A stretch of DNA of 64,000 bases from assembly GCA_004297165.1 (NCBI GenBank), contig SCUJ01000008.1, forward strand, positions 124,001 to 188,000, given 5' to 3'. A program made the position numbers and the translations under genes. Source of the DNA: Gammaproteobacteria bacterium (lineage in GTDB: Bacteria; Pseudomonadota; Gammaproteobacteria; Eutrophobiales; Eutrophobiaceae). Below the pieces are notes generated by a model that was given only the letters and a program-made list of their open reading frames with translations, searched no databases and had not been told where the DNA came from. Positions 8,058 to 16,692 of the stretch are shown in pieces. Within the stretch, counting starts at the first letter, position 1; each line of letters begins with the position of its first letter.

Positions 8058-8879
8058 GTGAAGATCTCAGAGATGTTTCGCGTCAAGGATTACGGCGTCA
8101 TCGTCACCGGCGGCGCCAGCGGCATCGGCTTGGCTTACGGCGAGGTGTTGGCGGAAAACGGCGCCAGGGTTACCCTGATGGACCTCGACCGCACCCGTCT
8201 CAACCGGGAGGTGAAGCGCCTCAAGGGCTTGAAGCTGGATGTCCGCGGCATGGTGGTGGATGTCACCGACCGTCCTGCGGTTCACCGGGCCTTCGACAAG
8301 ACCGTCAAGGACTATGGCCGGCTGGATGTGGTCTTCGCCAATGCCGGGATCGATTCCGGACCGGGCTTCCGGCAGATGGGCCCCGCCGGGCGCAATCCCG
8401 AAGGCGCCATCGAAAATTACGCCGACGCGCGCTGGGACAAGGTCATCGACACCAATCTCAATTCGGTATTCACCACGGTCAAGGCCGCGGCCAGGCACAT
8501 GAAACCGCGCCATTCCGGGCGCATCGTCATCACCACCTCGTTGGCCGCGGAGCGCATCGAAGGCGCGATCGGCGCGGCCTACATGGCGGCCAAGGCCGGC
8601 GCGGCCCATTTCATGCGCAATGCGGCGCTTGAGCTTGCCAAATACAACATCCTGGTGAACGCCATCGCCCCCGGACCCTTCATCACCAATATCGGCGGCG
8701 GGCATGCTTTTGACCCCAATGTGCAGAAGTTCTTCGCCGGCCTCGTGCCGCTGGGGCGCATGGCGAGCACGGAGGAGATCAAGGGGCTGGCCTTGTTTCT
8801 GGCCTCCCCGGCCTCGAGTTACATCACCGGTGCACAGATCGTCATCGACGGCGGCAGCGGACTCGGACCTGCGGATTGA
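8058..8879 (+). CDS. Short-chain dehydrogenase/reductase (SDR)
   Basis: 273 aa from a GTG start with a strong GGAGGA site 7 bases upstream. Classical SDR with the NAD(P)-binding TGGASGIG at residues 17-24, acidic residue after the second strand (MDLDRTR, favouring NAD over NADP), NAG (VFANAGID), catalytic Ser in TTSLAAE, and YMAAK for Tyr and Lys. The C-terminus ends with the usual YITGAQIVIDGG. Oxidises or reduces an alcohol/carbonyl substrate that cannot be named from sequence. Stands alone between the divergent SnoaL operon and the c-di-GMP gene. Confidence 0.92.
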   Translation: MKISEMFRVKDYGVIVTGGASGIGLAYGEVLAENGARVTLMDLDRTRLNREVKRLKGLKLDVRGMVVDVTDRPAVHRAFDKTVKDYGRLDVVFANAGIDSGPGFRQMGPAGRNPEGAIENYADARWDKVIDTNLNSVFTTVKAAARHMKPRHSGRIVITTSLAAERIEGAIGAAYMAAKAGAAHFMRNAALELAKYNILVNAIAPGPFITNIGGGHAFDPNVQKFFAGLVPLGRMASTEEIKGLALFLASPASSYITGAQIVIDGGSGLGPAD

Positions 8880-8960
8880 ACGGCGTCGAAGGTCAGAGCG
8901 TATTTATATCCGGCGATCGCAATGGTAAAAAGACAAGATGACTCCAGGAAGGGGCAGGCC

Positions 8961-11927
8961 ATGAAGGACATTGAACAGACATTGCGCGAATGCGAGGAAC
9001 GCTTTCGCGACCTCGTGGCATTCACGAGCGAATACTTCTGGGAGCAGGATGAACAATTCCGCTTCACCATGATCACCGGATCGAATGTGGATTCAAATGG
9101 TCCGCGCATGAAGATCATGGCTGGCAAGACCCGTTGGGAGATCGGCGGCACGCCAGTCGGGGACGGCGGCAGTTGGGAAAACCACAAGCACCATCTCGCC
9201 GCTCACAAGTCATTCGCGGACTTCCGGTATTCCCGCCGCGACCCCGTCGCCGGCCCGATTACCCTCAGTACCTCCGGCAAACCTGTTTTCGATCCGCAAG
9301 GGAATTTCATGGGTTACCGCGGCATCACCCGTGACATCACCAAGGTTATACGGGAAGAACGCCTGTTGGAACTCAGTAAGAAGGTTCACCAAATCCTGAC
9401 CGGGACGGATGACCTGAAGCAGACCCTGCAAACAGCCATGCAGGCGATCTGCAATGTGGAAGGCTGGATCGCCGGACAGTTCTGGAAGGTGGATGCGGAA
9501 AGGGATGTCCTGCAATTCGAGGTGGGCTGGTATGCACAGACATTATTTCTCCCTGAGAGCCGCACGGTATTCAGTCGCGGCGTGGGCTTTGCCGGCTGGG
9601 TCTGGCAGAACGCGCAACCGCTCTGGATACCCGACACCAGCGTCGATCCCAGGGTGTTTAACCCGTCCTTGATGAAACGAATGAATTGGAATGCCGCTTT
9701 CCTCATGCCGGTGACCTCCGCCGGCGAGATCATTGGCGTACTGGGTTTCTTTGCGGAGAAGATTCATGAACCGGATCCCCCGCTCTTGCAGGTCATGAGT
9801 CTGCTCGGCGCCGAGATCGGCCATTTTCACCAGCATTCCGTGATGGTCGCAAAACTGCGCGAGAGCGAAGACCTGTTTCACAGCACGGTGGACCACGCCG
9901 CAATCTGTATTGTCCATGTGGGCCAGGACGATCGCATCACCAAGGCGAATCAGGCCACCTGCGCACTGCTGGGTTACACGGAGGCGGAGTTGATTGGTAT
10001 GACCTTCCGTAATTTCACCCACCCGGATGACAAGGAGGTGACCACCGCCCTGCGCGATCAGGTCTGGGCCGGCAAGATTGATTTCTTCCGCAGCGAGAAG
10101 CGCTACCTGCACAAGGACGGTCACGCCATCTGGGTCAGCATCTCTTCCTCGATCAAACGGGATTCTGCCGGCAACCCGAAATACGCCATCGTGGCCTTCG
10201 AAGACATCACCGCCCGTAAACAAGCGGAACAGGCCGTGCAGGACAGTGAAGAACGGTTCCGCAGCCTGATCGAGCTCACTTCCGACGGTTACTGGGAAAA
10301 AGATACCGAGTACCGCTTCACCCGTTTCGACAGCAAGAATGAGGCCCTGCAACAGTCGCTACGCGATCGCTTTATCGGCAAACGCAGTTGGGAAACGGAC
10401 ATGAAGATGGTCGATGACCTGGACTGGGATCGTTTGAAGGAGGCCATGGACTCACGGGCATCGTTCCGGGACATCGTGAGCTTTACCCCGCTTCCGGACG
10501 GCAGCCGCCGCTATACCAGCATCAGCGGCCAACCCATCTTCGACGCCGATGGCAGGTTCACCGGATATCGGGGCCTGTCCCGCGACGTAACCCCGGAAAA
10601 ACAGGCGGAGGAGCGCATCCGCCACCTCGCGACCCATGATCGCCTGACCAATCTGCCCAACCGGGAGATGTTGAGCCAGCTCATGAACCGGGCGATCCAG
10701 ACCTCGCGGCGCTACCGTCGCCGGTTTGCCGTCATGTTCATCGACCTCGACGGTTTCAAACAAATCAACGATACCCTGGGCCACAAGGGCGGCGATGAAC
10801 TGCTCATCGAGGTCACCGAACGCCTGCAGCGGATCCTGCGCGCCAGCGACGTAATCGCGCGGCTCGGCGGCGACGAATTCGTCGTCCTGGTGCACGAGAT
10901 CCGGGAGGAAAACCAGGTCGCCGTCATCGCCAACCATATCCTCGCCTCCGTGCGCCAGCCTTACCTGATCCAGGGGAAGGAATGCGCGGTGAGCGCCAGC
11001 ATCGGGATCTGCATCTATTCCAGCAAGTCCCAAGACGAGCAGACGATGATGAAACACGCCGATACGGCCATGTATCTCGCCAAGGAGCGCGGAAAGAACA
11101 ACTATCAGTTCTACACCGGGGATGTCTCCAGCGAGTCGATCCTGCGCCTGGAATTGGAGGAACGGTTGCGTCACGCCATCGCCCGGAACGAATTATCCCT
11201 GCACTACCAGGCCAAGGTGGATTTTCAGACCGGCGGCATCACGGGGGTCGAGGCGCTGTTACGCTGGCATAACGCCGAATTGGGCGACGTGTCACCGGCG
11301 AAATTCATCCCCATCGCGGAGCAGCGGGGACTCATGATCGCCATCGGCAAATGGGTGCTGCAAACCGCCTGCGCACAACTGAAAACCTGGCAGGCGCAGG
11401 GTCTGCCGCCGGTCTGCGTCGCCATCAATCTCTCGCAGTCGCAGATCACGGATTCCGGTTTCATCCGGGAGCTCGAATCGATTCTAAAGGAAATCGGCAT
11501 CAGCCCGGAATTCCTGGAGCTGGAGATCACCGAAAACATGATCATGAGCAACACCGAACTGGTGGTCGCAAGGCTCGCGGCGCTCAAGCAGATGGGGATC
11601 CGGATCGCCATCGCGAACTTCGGCACCGGTTACACCTCGCTCGCGCAACTTCGGAATTTCAGCGTCGACACCATCAAGGTGGACAAGTCCTTCATCCACG
11701 ATATGGCCTCCGATCGCCGCGATTTGGCAATTACGGAGGCCATCATCAGCCTGGGGCGCAACATGGGGCTCACGGTCGTGGCGGAGGGCGTGGAATCCGC
11801 CGAACAACAGGCCATCCTGAAGCAACAGTCCTGCGATCAGATGCAGGGTTATTTTTTCAGCAAGCCGGTGGCGCCGGATGAATTCGCTGCGATGTTGATC
11901 CGGCAGCAACAAGCCCCGCGTTCCTGA
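8961..11927 (+). CDS. PAS-GAF-PAS-PAS-GGDEF-EAL c-di-GMP protein with altered EAL site
   Basis: 988 aa from the ATG at 8961, preceded by AGGAAGGGG; an ATG at 8922 is also in frame but has no ribosome site. Order: PAS (about 1-125), GAF (about 140-300), two more PAS domains (about 300-425 and 430-560), GGDEF (about 565-725), EAL (about 740-985). No membrane segments, so a soluble sensor. The GGDEF site is intact (RLGGDEF, residues 636-640) with an RxxD inhibitory site at 627-630, so diguanylate cyclase activity with product inhibition is expected. The EAL glutamate is present (764), as are NLSQ, EITEN and KVDK, but the paired metal-site aspartates of DDFGTG are replaced by Ala885-Asn886. Phosphodiesterase activity is therefore doubtful. 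Confidence 0.92.
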   Translation: MKDIEQTLRECEERFRDLVAFTSEYFWEQDEQFRFTMITGSNVDSNGPRMKIMAGKTRWEIGGTPVGDGGSWENHKHHLAAHKSFADFRYSRRDPVAGPITLSTSGKPVFDPQGNFMGYRGITRDITKVIREERLLELSKKVHQILTGTDDLKQTLQTAMQAICNVEGWIAGQFWKVDAERDVLQFEVGWYAQTLFLPESRTVFSRGVGFAGWVWQNAQPLWIPDTSVDPRVFNPSLMKRMNWNAAFLMPVTSAGEIIGVLGFFAEKIHEPDPPLLQVMSLLGAEIGHFHQHSVMVAKLRESEDLFHSTVDHAAICIVHVGQDDRITKANQATCALLGYTEAELIGMTFRNFTHPDDKEVTTALRDQVWAGKIDFFRSEKRYLHKDGHAIWVSISSSIKRDSAGNPKYAIVAFEDITARKQAEQAVQDSEERFRSLIELTSDGYWEKDTEYRFTRFDSKNEALQQSLRDRFIGKRSWETDMKMVDDLDWDRLKEAMDSRASFRDIVSFTPLPDGSRRYTSISGQPIFDADGRFTGYRGLSRDVTPEKQAEERIRHLATHDRLTNLPNREMLSQLMNRAIQTSRRYRRRFAVMFIDLDGFKQINDTLGHKGGDELLIEVTERLQRILRASDVIARLGGDEFVVLVHEIREENQVAVIANHILASVRQPYLIQGKECAVSASIGICIYSSKSQDEQTMMKHADTAMYLAKERGKNNYQFYTGDVSSESILRLELEERLRHAIARNELSLHYQAKVDFQTGGITGVEALLRWHNAELGDVSPAKFIPIAEQRGLMIAIGKWVLQTACAQLKTWQAQGLPPVCVAINLSQSQITDSGFIRELESILKEIGISPEFLELEITENMIMSNTELVVARLAALKQMGIRIAIANFGTGYTSLAQLRNFSVDTIKVDKSFIHDMASDRRDLAITEAIISLGRNMGLTVVAEGVESAEQQAILKQQSCDQMQGYFFSKPVAPDEFAAMLIRQQQAPRS

Positions 11928-11935
11928 GCGTTACC

Positions 11936-12265
11936 ATGGCCAAGGTAAAAATACGCTACTGGAAGAATATCCCCGTCTCCGTGCACGTCACAGGGGAAAC
12001 CGACAAGGCCAACGTTCAACTGCCGAAGATCTACATGGTGACAGTGGATGCGGTCGCCACCAAAACCGGCCTCACCGGCGCCGGCGATTACGTGGCCGGG
12101 TTTCGCGCCGAGTCGATTGAAAGGGACGGCGAGGCACAGGCGATCGCGTCGGCCGTGATCGACGAACTGAAGGAGAAATACCCGCCCACCTGGCTGCGGG
12201 AGCAACGGATGCTCGCGGGCATCAGCGCCGAGATCGAATCCAGGATCGAAGCCGAGTCGCAATAG
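11936..12265 (+). CDS. Small Virulence_fact-domain-like protein
   Basis: 109 aa, starting 8 bases after the GGDEF-EAL stop. The N-terminal half (IRYWKNIPVSVHV, then YMVTVDAVATKTGL and YVAGF) resembles a short domain annotated as a virulence-factor-related domain in proteobacteria; its function is unknown. The second half is mostly charged helix (EAQAIASAVIDELKEKYPP). No signal peptide or membrane segment. Very close spacing suggests cotranscription with the c-di-GMP gene. The name is a family label, not evidence for virulence. Confidence 0.65.
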   Translation: MAKVKIRYWKNIPVSVHVTGETDKANVQLPKIYMVTVDAVATKTGLTGAGDYVAGFRAESIERDGEAQAIASAVIDELKEKYPPTWLREQRMLAGISAEIESRIEAESQ

Positions 12266-12322
12266 TGAGATCGTCATCCCGGGAGACCTGCGCCTGATCT
12301 CTCGCCAAGACGCCAAGGTAAA

Positions 12323-12952
12323 TCAGATCAGTTTCCTTGCCGGGCTTTGCGTCTTCGCGAGAAGTTCCCATTTGTTCCTCACCAACAACCACGAAAACAA
12401 CGTACCTGGATAAACAGCCGGACGGGACGAGTGCGCCGTGGCCATGCGGGCAACACCCTCCGGCAGGCCGCGTGCGCTGAGCGTCTCGGCCAGCCGCTCC
12501 GCCCAGGATCCGTCCGTGAAGATTCCCGCCAGATCGAAATCGGCGCCGCGGTAGTCCAGGGTGTGCGCGAGTTGCCCCGCACCACGCCCGTCGTGCCGGC
12601 CGGTAAAGAATTTGATGAACCCGTAGGGTTTGACGCAGGCCTCGACCACCGTCTGATCCGAACCGGTCGTCAGACCGCCGATCCAGGCGCAGTCCTGTTG
12701 CAAAACCTCGGGAAATCTTCCATGCCAGAGCCTGACGATATCCGCCTGTACCGGGATGCGTAACGCGCCGGCTGCGGAGAGGGCCCGCGCGAAGCGCATG
12801 GAATCCGGATACCTTTCGTCATGGATCGCGACGCCGCGACCATCGATCAGGGTCCTTCCAAAAACGCGGGCAGCGCTCGTAGAACCGTATGCCTCGCGGA
12901 CAGCGAGCGTCGCCAAACCTGCGCCCAATTGAAGGAATTCCCGTTTATTCAT
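12323..12952 (-). CDS. Exported protein of unknown function, Tat-like leader
   Basis: 209 aa. The leader MNKREFLQLGAGLATLA resembles a twin-arginine signal (KREFLQ with Lys in place of the first Arg), so periplasmic export with a folded cofactor or partner is possible. The mature part has no motif I recognise (conserved-looking stretches: RFARALSAAGALRIPVQ, GLTTGSDQTVVEA, GFIKFFTGRHDGRG). Its start overlaps the end of the cytochrome c gene by 8 bases, so it is part of the flavocytochrome operon. It may help assembly or electron delivery, but this is inference. Confidence 0.7.
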   Translation of the reverse strand: MNKREFLQLGAGLATLAVREAYGSTSAARVFGRTLIDGRGVAIHDERYPDSMRFARALSAAGALRIPVQADIVRLWHGRFPEVLQQDCAWIGGLTTGSDQTVVEACVKPYGFIKFFTGRHDGRGAGQLAHTLDYRGADFDLAGIFTDGSWAERLAETLSARGLPEGVARMATAHSSRPAVYPGTLFSWLLVRNKWELLAKTQSPARKLI

Positions 12953-13307
12953 GGCCAGCGCCGCCGTCGGCAGATGACCGTGATCGAGTCAGATACCGGA
13001 CGATCGAATCCAGCTCGGCATCCGGCAGTTCCACGCGCGTGAGCGGCGGCATCCCCGCGAGCCCCTGGCGCACCACCGTGCCAATATATGCGCCAGCGAG
13101 ATCCTTACGCTCGTGCAGCAGGGCCAGGTCCTTGCCCAGACGTCTTTCCAGCATCTGCGCCCCGGTCTTGCCGGCGAGATGACAGATTCCGCATTTATGC
13201 AGGAAGAGGTCTTCGCCCGGCGTCGTCCCGGCGCCGTTAGCCGCGGCCATGATACCGCTTAACAAGATTGGCAGTGCGCCTGTCAGAAGTGCAGCTTTCG
13301 CCTTCAT
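12945..13307 (-). CDS. Class I c-type cytochrome, probable flavocytochrome subunit
   Basis: 120 aa from the ATG at 13307, which overlaps the flavoprotein stop (ATGA). A longer in-frame start at 13337 lies within the flavoprotein gene and is less likely. Signal peptide of about 25 residues, then haem-binding CGICH at 39-43 and a distal Met in GMPPLTRVELPD. Mature size of about 95 residues matches the cytochrome subunit of p-cresol methylhydroxylase-type enzymes. It would take electrons from the flavoprotein in the periplasm and pass them to the respiratory chain. Confidence 0.9.
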   Translation of the reverse strand: MKAKAALLTGALPILLSGIMAAANGAGTTPGEDLFLHKCGICHLAGKTGAQMLERRLGKDLALLHERKDLAGAYIGTVVRQGLAGMPPLTRVELPDAELDSIVRYLTRSRSSADGGAGHE

Positions 13308-14863
13308 GCCGAAGGTTTCCGATACACAGCGGGCCAAATCCCGCTCTTGCCTGGGGCGATGACTCCGTTGGGATCCAGCGCATCCTTGAGTGTCTCATTC
13401 AACCGCCACAGCGATCCGTCGTTGAAATCGTAACCCTGCGCGATGCGATCCATGAACATGAGGTGGCTGCGGTATTCGCCATACCCGAGTTTGTGGGCAT
13501 CCGCGATCAGGGCCTCGATCAGACGGCGGGCGTTGCCCGTCATTTCACGGTCATCCCGGTCGTAGATGACCAGATTCACATTATTTATATGGCGGGGGCC
13601 CACCGTGAAGGAGGTGTAGTAGTCGAGGCCGAATTCCTCGTAACGGGCCTTGTTGCGGCGGAAGGCCTCCAGCGCCAGTTGACCGTCCGGCGGCATCACC
13701 GGCGAGAAGCCGATGTGCCCACCGCGGCCGCCGCGCCAGTTGACGATCTGCAAGGGCAGCGTGCCCGGCACGCCCGCGCCCGAACCTTCGATCGGATCCC
13801 CGCGCCGCCAGAGCCGAAAGTCGAGCGGCTGGCCGAGATCGGGTTCGATGGCCGCGCGGACGATGCGCTCTTTCGCCCGGATGACCTCTTCGTGGCCGAA
13901 GAGATTGAGGCGGAATTTCCACCAGCCGAGACCGTAGTGTTCGATGATCCGCTCCGAGACCTCGTCCGGGATCGCGCCCTTGCCCTGGTACCATTCCTCG
14001 CGCTGGGATAGCACCGCCGCTTCATGCAGGTAACTGCCGAAGACCATGTTGTTTTCCAGGACGTTGTGCAGACGCAGTTTCGCCAGGGCATCGATGGCCC
14101 AACGGATGTCGTCACGCCGTGAAAGCTGCACGGTGGCGCTCAGGGTGGCCTCGGGTTCCGGCATCAGCCAGAGACCCATCTGGGTGACCACGCCGAAATT
14201 GGATTGCACGAACATCTGATCCCAGGCCGGACCGAAACCAAAGGGATAGTGCTGCCAGCCCTGACTCCCGCTCATCGCGCCCATGCCGGTGCGCACCAAC
14301 TCGCCCTGGGGCAGTACGACCTCCATCCCGCAGATCCGGGTGGTGTGATCGCCATAGGGCGTATAACCGATCCCGCGATCGAGCGCGTTGCCGATCACGC
14401 TGCCCCAGGCGTTCGCCGGGATCGACAACCAATAGGGGATCCTGTTTTTCTGGAAATGATCGAAGATATCGAAGAAACCGACGCCTGGCTCCACCACGCA
14501 ATAACCGTATTTCTCGTTGACCTCCAGGATCCGGTTCATGCGTCCGAGATCCAGCACCACGCTGCCATTCTGGACCGGGGCGCCGCCGCCGTAACCCAGA
14601 TTCTTGCCCCGCGAGATGGGCCAGAGCGGCGTCTTATGCTCGTTCGCGAGCCGCACCAGCGCCTGCACTTCCTCCACGGATCGCGGCGCGACCGCCGCGG
14701 CGGGGATATGCGCGTCCAGATGGGAAAACCCATAGGCATCCAGATAGGTATCGCGGTCCTGATCCGATGACAACACCCATTCCTCGCCGACCACTCCGGC
14801 GAAGGCCCGCAAGGCCGCCAGTAATCGCTTCTCGTCAAGTCCCGGTGGTGTTTTAAGCTTCAA
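13304..14863 (-). CDS. FAD-linked oxidase of the p-cresol methylhydroxylase/vanillyl-alcohol oxidase family
   Basis: 519 aa. FAD-binding PCMH domain at about 45-260 (SRGKNLGYGGGAPVQNGSVV, DRGIGYTPYGDHTTRICGME, GWQHYPFGFGPAWDQMF), then the substrate/cap domain. The stretches closely match 4-cresol dehydrogenase (hydroxylating) and eugenol hydroxylase flavoproteins. These oxidise para-alkyl phenols and pass electrons to a small cytochrome c; such a gene follows with an ATGA overlap. Start is TTG at 14863, supported by a GGGGGAT site 7 bases upstream; no ATG is available. No signal peptide is visible, as for the flavin subunit in some homologues. Exact substrate (p-cresol, eugenol, vanillyl alcohol or other) is open. 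Confidence 0.87.
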   Translation of the reverse strand: MKLKTPPGLDEKRLLAALRAFAGVVGEEWVLSSDQDRDTYLDAYGFSHLDAHIPAAAVAPRSVEEVQALVRLANEHKTPLWPISRGKNLGYGGGAPVQNGSVVLDLGRMNRILEVNEKYGYCVVEPGVGFFDIFDHFQKNRIPYWLSIPANAWGSVIGNALDRGIGYTPYGDHTTRICGMEVVLPQGELVRTGMGAMSGSQGWQHYPFGFGPAWDQMFVQSNFGVVTQMGLWLMPEPEATLSATVQLSRRDDIRWAIDALAKLRLHNVLENNMVFGSYLHEAAVLSQREEWYQGKGAIPDEVSERIIEHYGLGWWKFRLNLFGHEEVIRAKERIVRAAIEPDLGQPLDFRLWRRGDPIEGSGAGVPGTLPLQIVNWRGGRGGHIGFSPVMPPDGQLALEAFRRNKARYEEFGLDYYTSFTVGPRHINNVNLVIYDRDDREMTGNARRLIEALIADAHKLGYGEYRSHLMFMDRIAQGYDFNDGSLWRLNETLKDALDPNGVIAPGKSGIWPAVYRKPSA

Positions 14864-15189
14864 GCAGCCATCCCCCTATAAACTATATGGAATTATGCCC
14901 GTCCTGCCTTGCTCAAGCAAAAAATGCGGATCCTCGATCCTCCCACACTGGAGTTGGTCGAGATGAGAAATATCACACCGTAGATGTCAAGAATCATACA
15001 TCAGGCGCGATTCAACTCATGCCGGCAAATTGACAGTTCTGTCCGCCCTGGAAAAGGACTAACATTAATTCTTAACAAGAATCCGAACAAATCTACATCG
15101 CCAAGGGGGATGCGGTCTTGATCCATACCGCCGAAGCTTGCATGGAAGTGTCGACCGCCCTAACCGGCACAGGCCGGGATTGATCGAGC
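14864..15189. other. Divergent intergenic region, no gene seen
   Basis: 326 bases between the flavoprotein start and the membrane diguanylate cyclase. No credible reading frame, tRNA or clear terminator was found. Probably holds promoters for both directions but no convincing -35/-10 pair stands out. Confidence 0.6.
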
Positions 15190-16200
15190 ATGGCCTTCGA
15201 CCATAAACAGGAAGCGCAGGATATGGTGAAGGATTATCTGCAACCATATCGCGCGCGGATTTTTTATCACCTGTCGATCGCGGGCGGCGTGTTGTTATTG
15301 CCGCTCGGGCTGCTGAATCTCTATCAACATAACCTTCCCGCGGGCGTCTGCATCTTTCTCATCCTCGCCATCGTCTCCATCGACGCATGGCAGATGGGCA
15401 AGGGGAAACATCCCCCTATCCCACCCTGGATCATCACCCTGCCGTTACTGCTGGGAATCAGTTTCGGCATCCAACGGCATGGGATAATCGCCAGCCTTTG
15501 GATTTATCCCGTAATGCTGCTGTTCTTCTTCATCCTGCCCAGGATCTCCGCCAACTGCATCAATCTCGCGATGGCGTTGACCGTCACCGCGCTGGCGTGG
15601 CGTAGCGATCTCTCCTTCAATATCATCATCCGGATTCTTTCGTCGTCGCTACTGACCATCGTCTTCGTCAACCTCATCCTCAACGTGATGGACAGCCTGT
15701 ACGACAAACTGCACACCGCGGCGCTGGCCGATTATCTGACCGGCGCCTACAACCGCCGCCACATGCACACCTCCCTGCTCGCCGCGCAGGCCCACGCCAA
15801 ACGTTATAACTCGAACGCCTCGGTACTCTTGCTGGACGTGGATCACTTCAAGGCGATTAACGACAAATTCGGCCATTCCACCGGGGATGAGGTGTTGCGG
15901 AAGATGGTCGCGATCTTCCGGAAGTCGCTGCGCACGGTCGATACCATCTTTCGAATTGGCGGCGAGGAGTTCCTGATCCTCCTGCCTGAGACCGGGCAGG
16001 ATCAGGCGATCCAGGTCGCTGAAAAACTGCGCGGGATCATCGCCGGAAAACCGCTGGTGGACGATCTGACGGTCACCATCAGCATTGGAGTCGGCGAGAT
16101 GTTGCGGGACGAGAATATCGACGCCTTGCTGAACCGTTGCGATATCGCCCTGTATCAAGCCAAGAACGAGGGCCGCAACCGCGTCTGCCTCGCGGCCTGA
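15190..16200 (+). CDS. Membrane-bound diguanylate cyclase (GGDEF)
   Basis: 336 aa. About five hydrophobic helices between residues 25 and 170 anchor it in the inner membrane. The C-terminal GGDEF domain (about 180-335) has DYLTGAYNRR, LLLDVDHFKAINDKFGH and the active site IGGEEF at 257-261, with an RxxD inhibitory site at 248-251. Expected to make c-di-GMP from two GTP with product inhibition. The membrane part has no recognisable ligand-binding domain. Stands alone. Confidence 0.92.
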   Translation: MAFDHKQEAQDMVKDYLQPYRARIFYHLSIAGGVLLLPLGLLNLYQHNLPAGVCIFLILAIVSIDAWQMGKGKHPPIPPWIITLPLLLGISFGIQRHGIIASLWIYPVMLLFFFILPRISANCINLAMALTVTALAWRSDLSFNIIIRILSSSLLTIVFVNLILNVMDSLYDKLHTAALADYLTGAYNRRHMHTSLLAAQAHAKRYNSNASVLLLDVDHFKAINDKFGHSTGDEVLRKMVAIFRKSLRTVDTIFRIGGEEFLILLPETGQDQAIQVAEKLRGIIAGKPLVDDLTVTISIGVGEMLRDENIDALLNRCDIALYQAKNEGRNRVCLAA

Positions 16201-16284
16201 CGCCAAACCTGCCCGCGCTTTGCCGGTTCCCGGTTGTTTTGTATCATGGCCGCTTTCCAATCCAGCCCGTGGAGGCCAAATACA

Positions 16285-16686
16285 ATGAAGATCCCCGCAC
16301 TGCACGCCAGGTCAGCAATCCTGTTTGTCACGCTTGTCTGCGCCCCCCTCGCACAGGCACAGAACGGCATGACGGAGGAACAGATGCAAAAGATGATGGC
16401 GAACGCGGGCAAACTGCAAGCCTGCATGCAGAACATCGACCCGGCGGTCATGCAACGGCTCGAGGAAAAGGGCAACGCAATGCAGACGGAGATCAAGACC
16501 CTCTGCGCGGCGGGCAAACGCGACGAGGCGCTGCAAAAGGCGATGGTCTACGGCAAGGAGATGAGCGAGTCCGGGGATTTCAAACAACTGCGGGACTGTG
16601 GCGAGATGGCGGTGGCGATGGCGCCGGGCTTCATCGCGAATAACCCCGGCAATCCGGACGCGGGTCATGTCTGCGACGCGAACTAG
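16285..16686 (+). CDS. Small exported cysteine-containing protein of unknown function
   Basis: 133 aa from the ATG at 16285, preceded by GTGGAGG; an upstream ATG at 16234 would not give a signal peptide start. A signal peptide of about 26 residues ends at LAQAQ. The mature protein is helical, with four cysteines (LQACMQN, KTLCAAG, LRDCGEM, HVCDAN) that could form two disulfides, and a repeated Met/Gln-rich helix. No family recognised. Confidence 0.75.
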   Translation: MKIPALHARSAILFVTLVCAPLAQAQNGMTEEQMQKMMANAGKLQACMQNIDPAVMQRLEEKGNAMQTEIKTLCAAGKRDEALQKAMVYGKEMSESGDFKQLRDCGEMAVAMAPGFIANNPGNPDAGHVCDAN

Positions 16687-16692
16687 GGAGAC

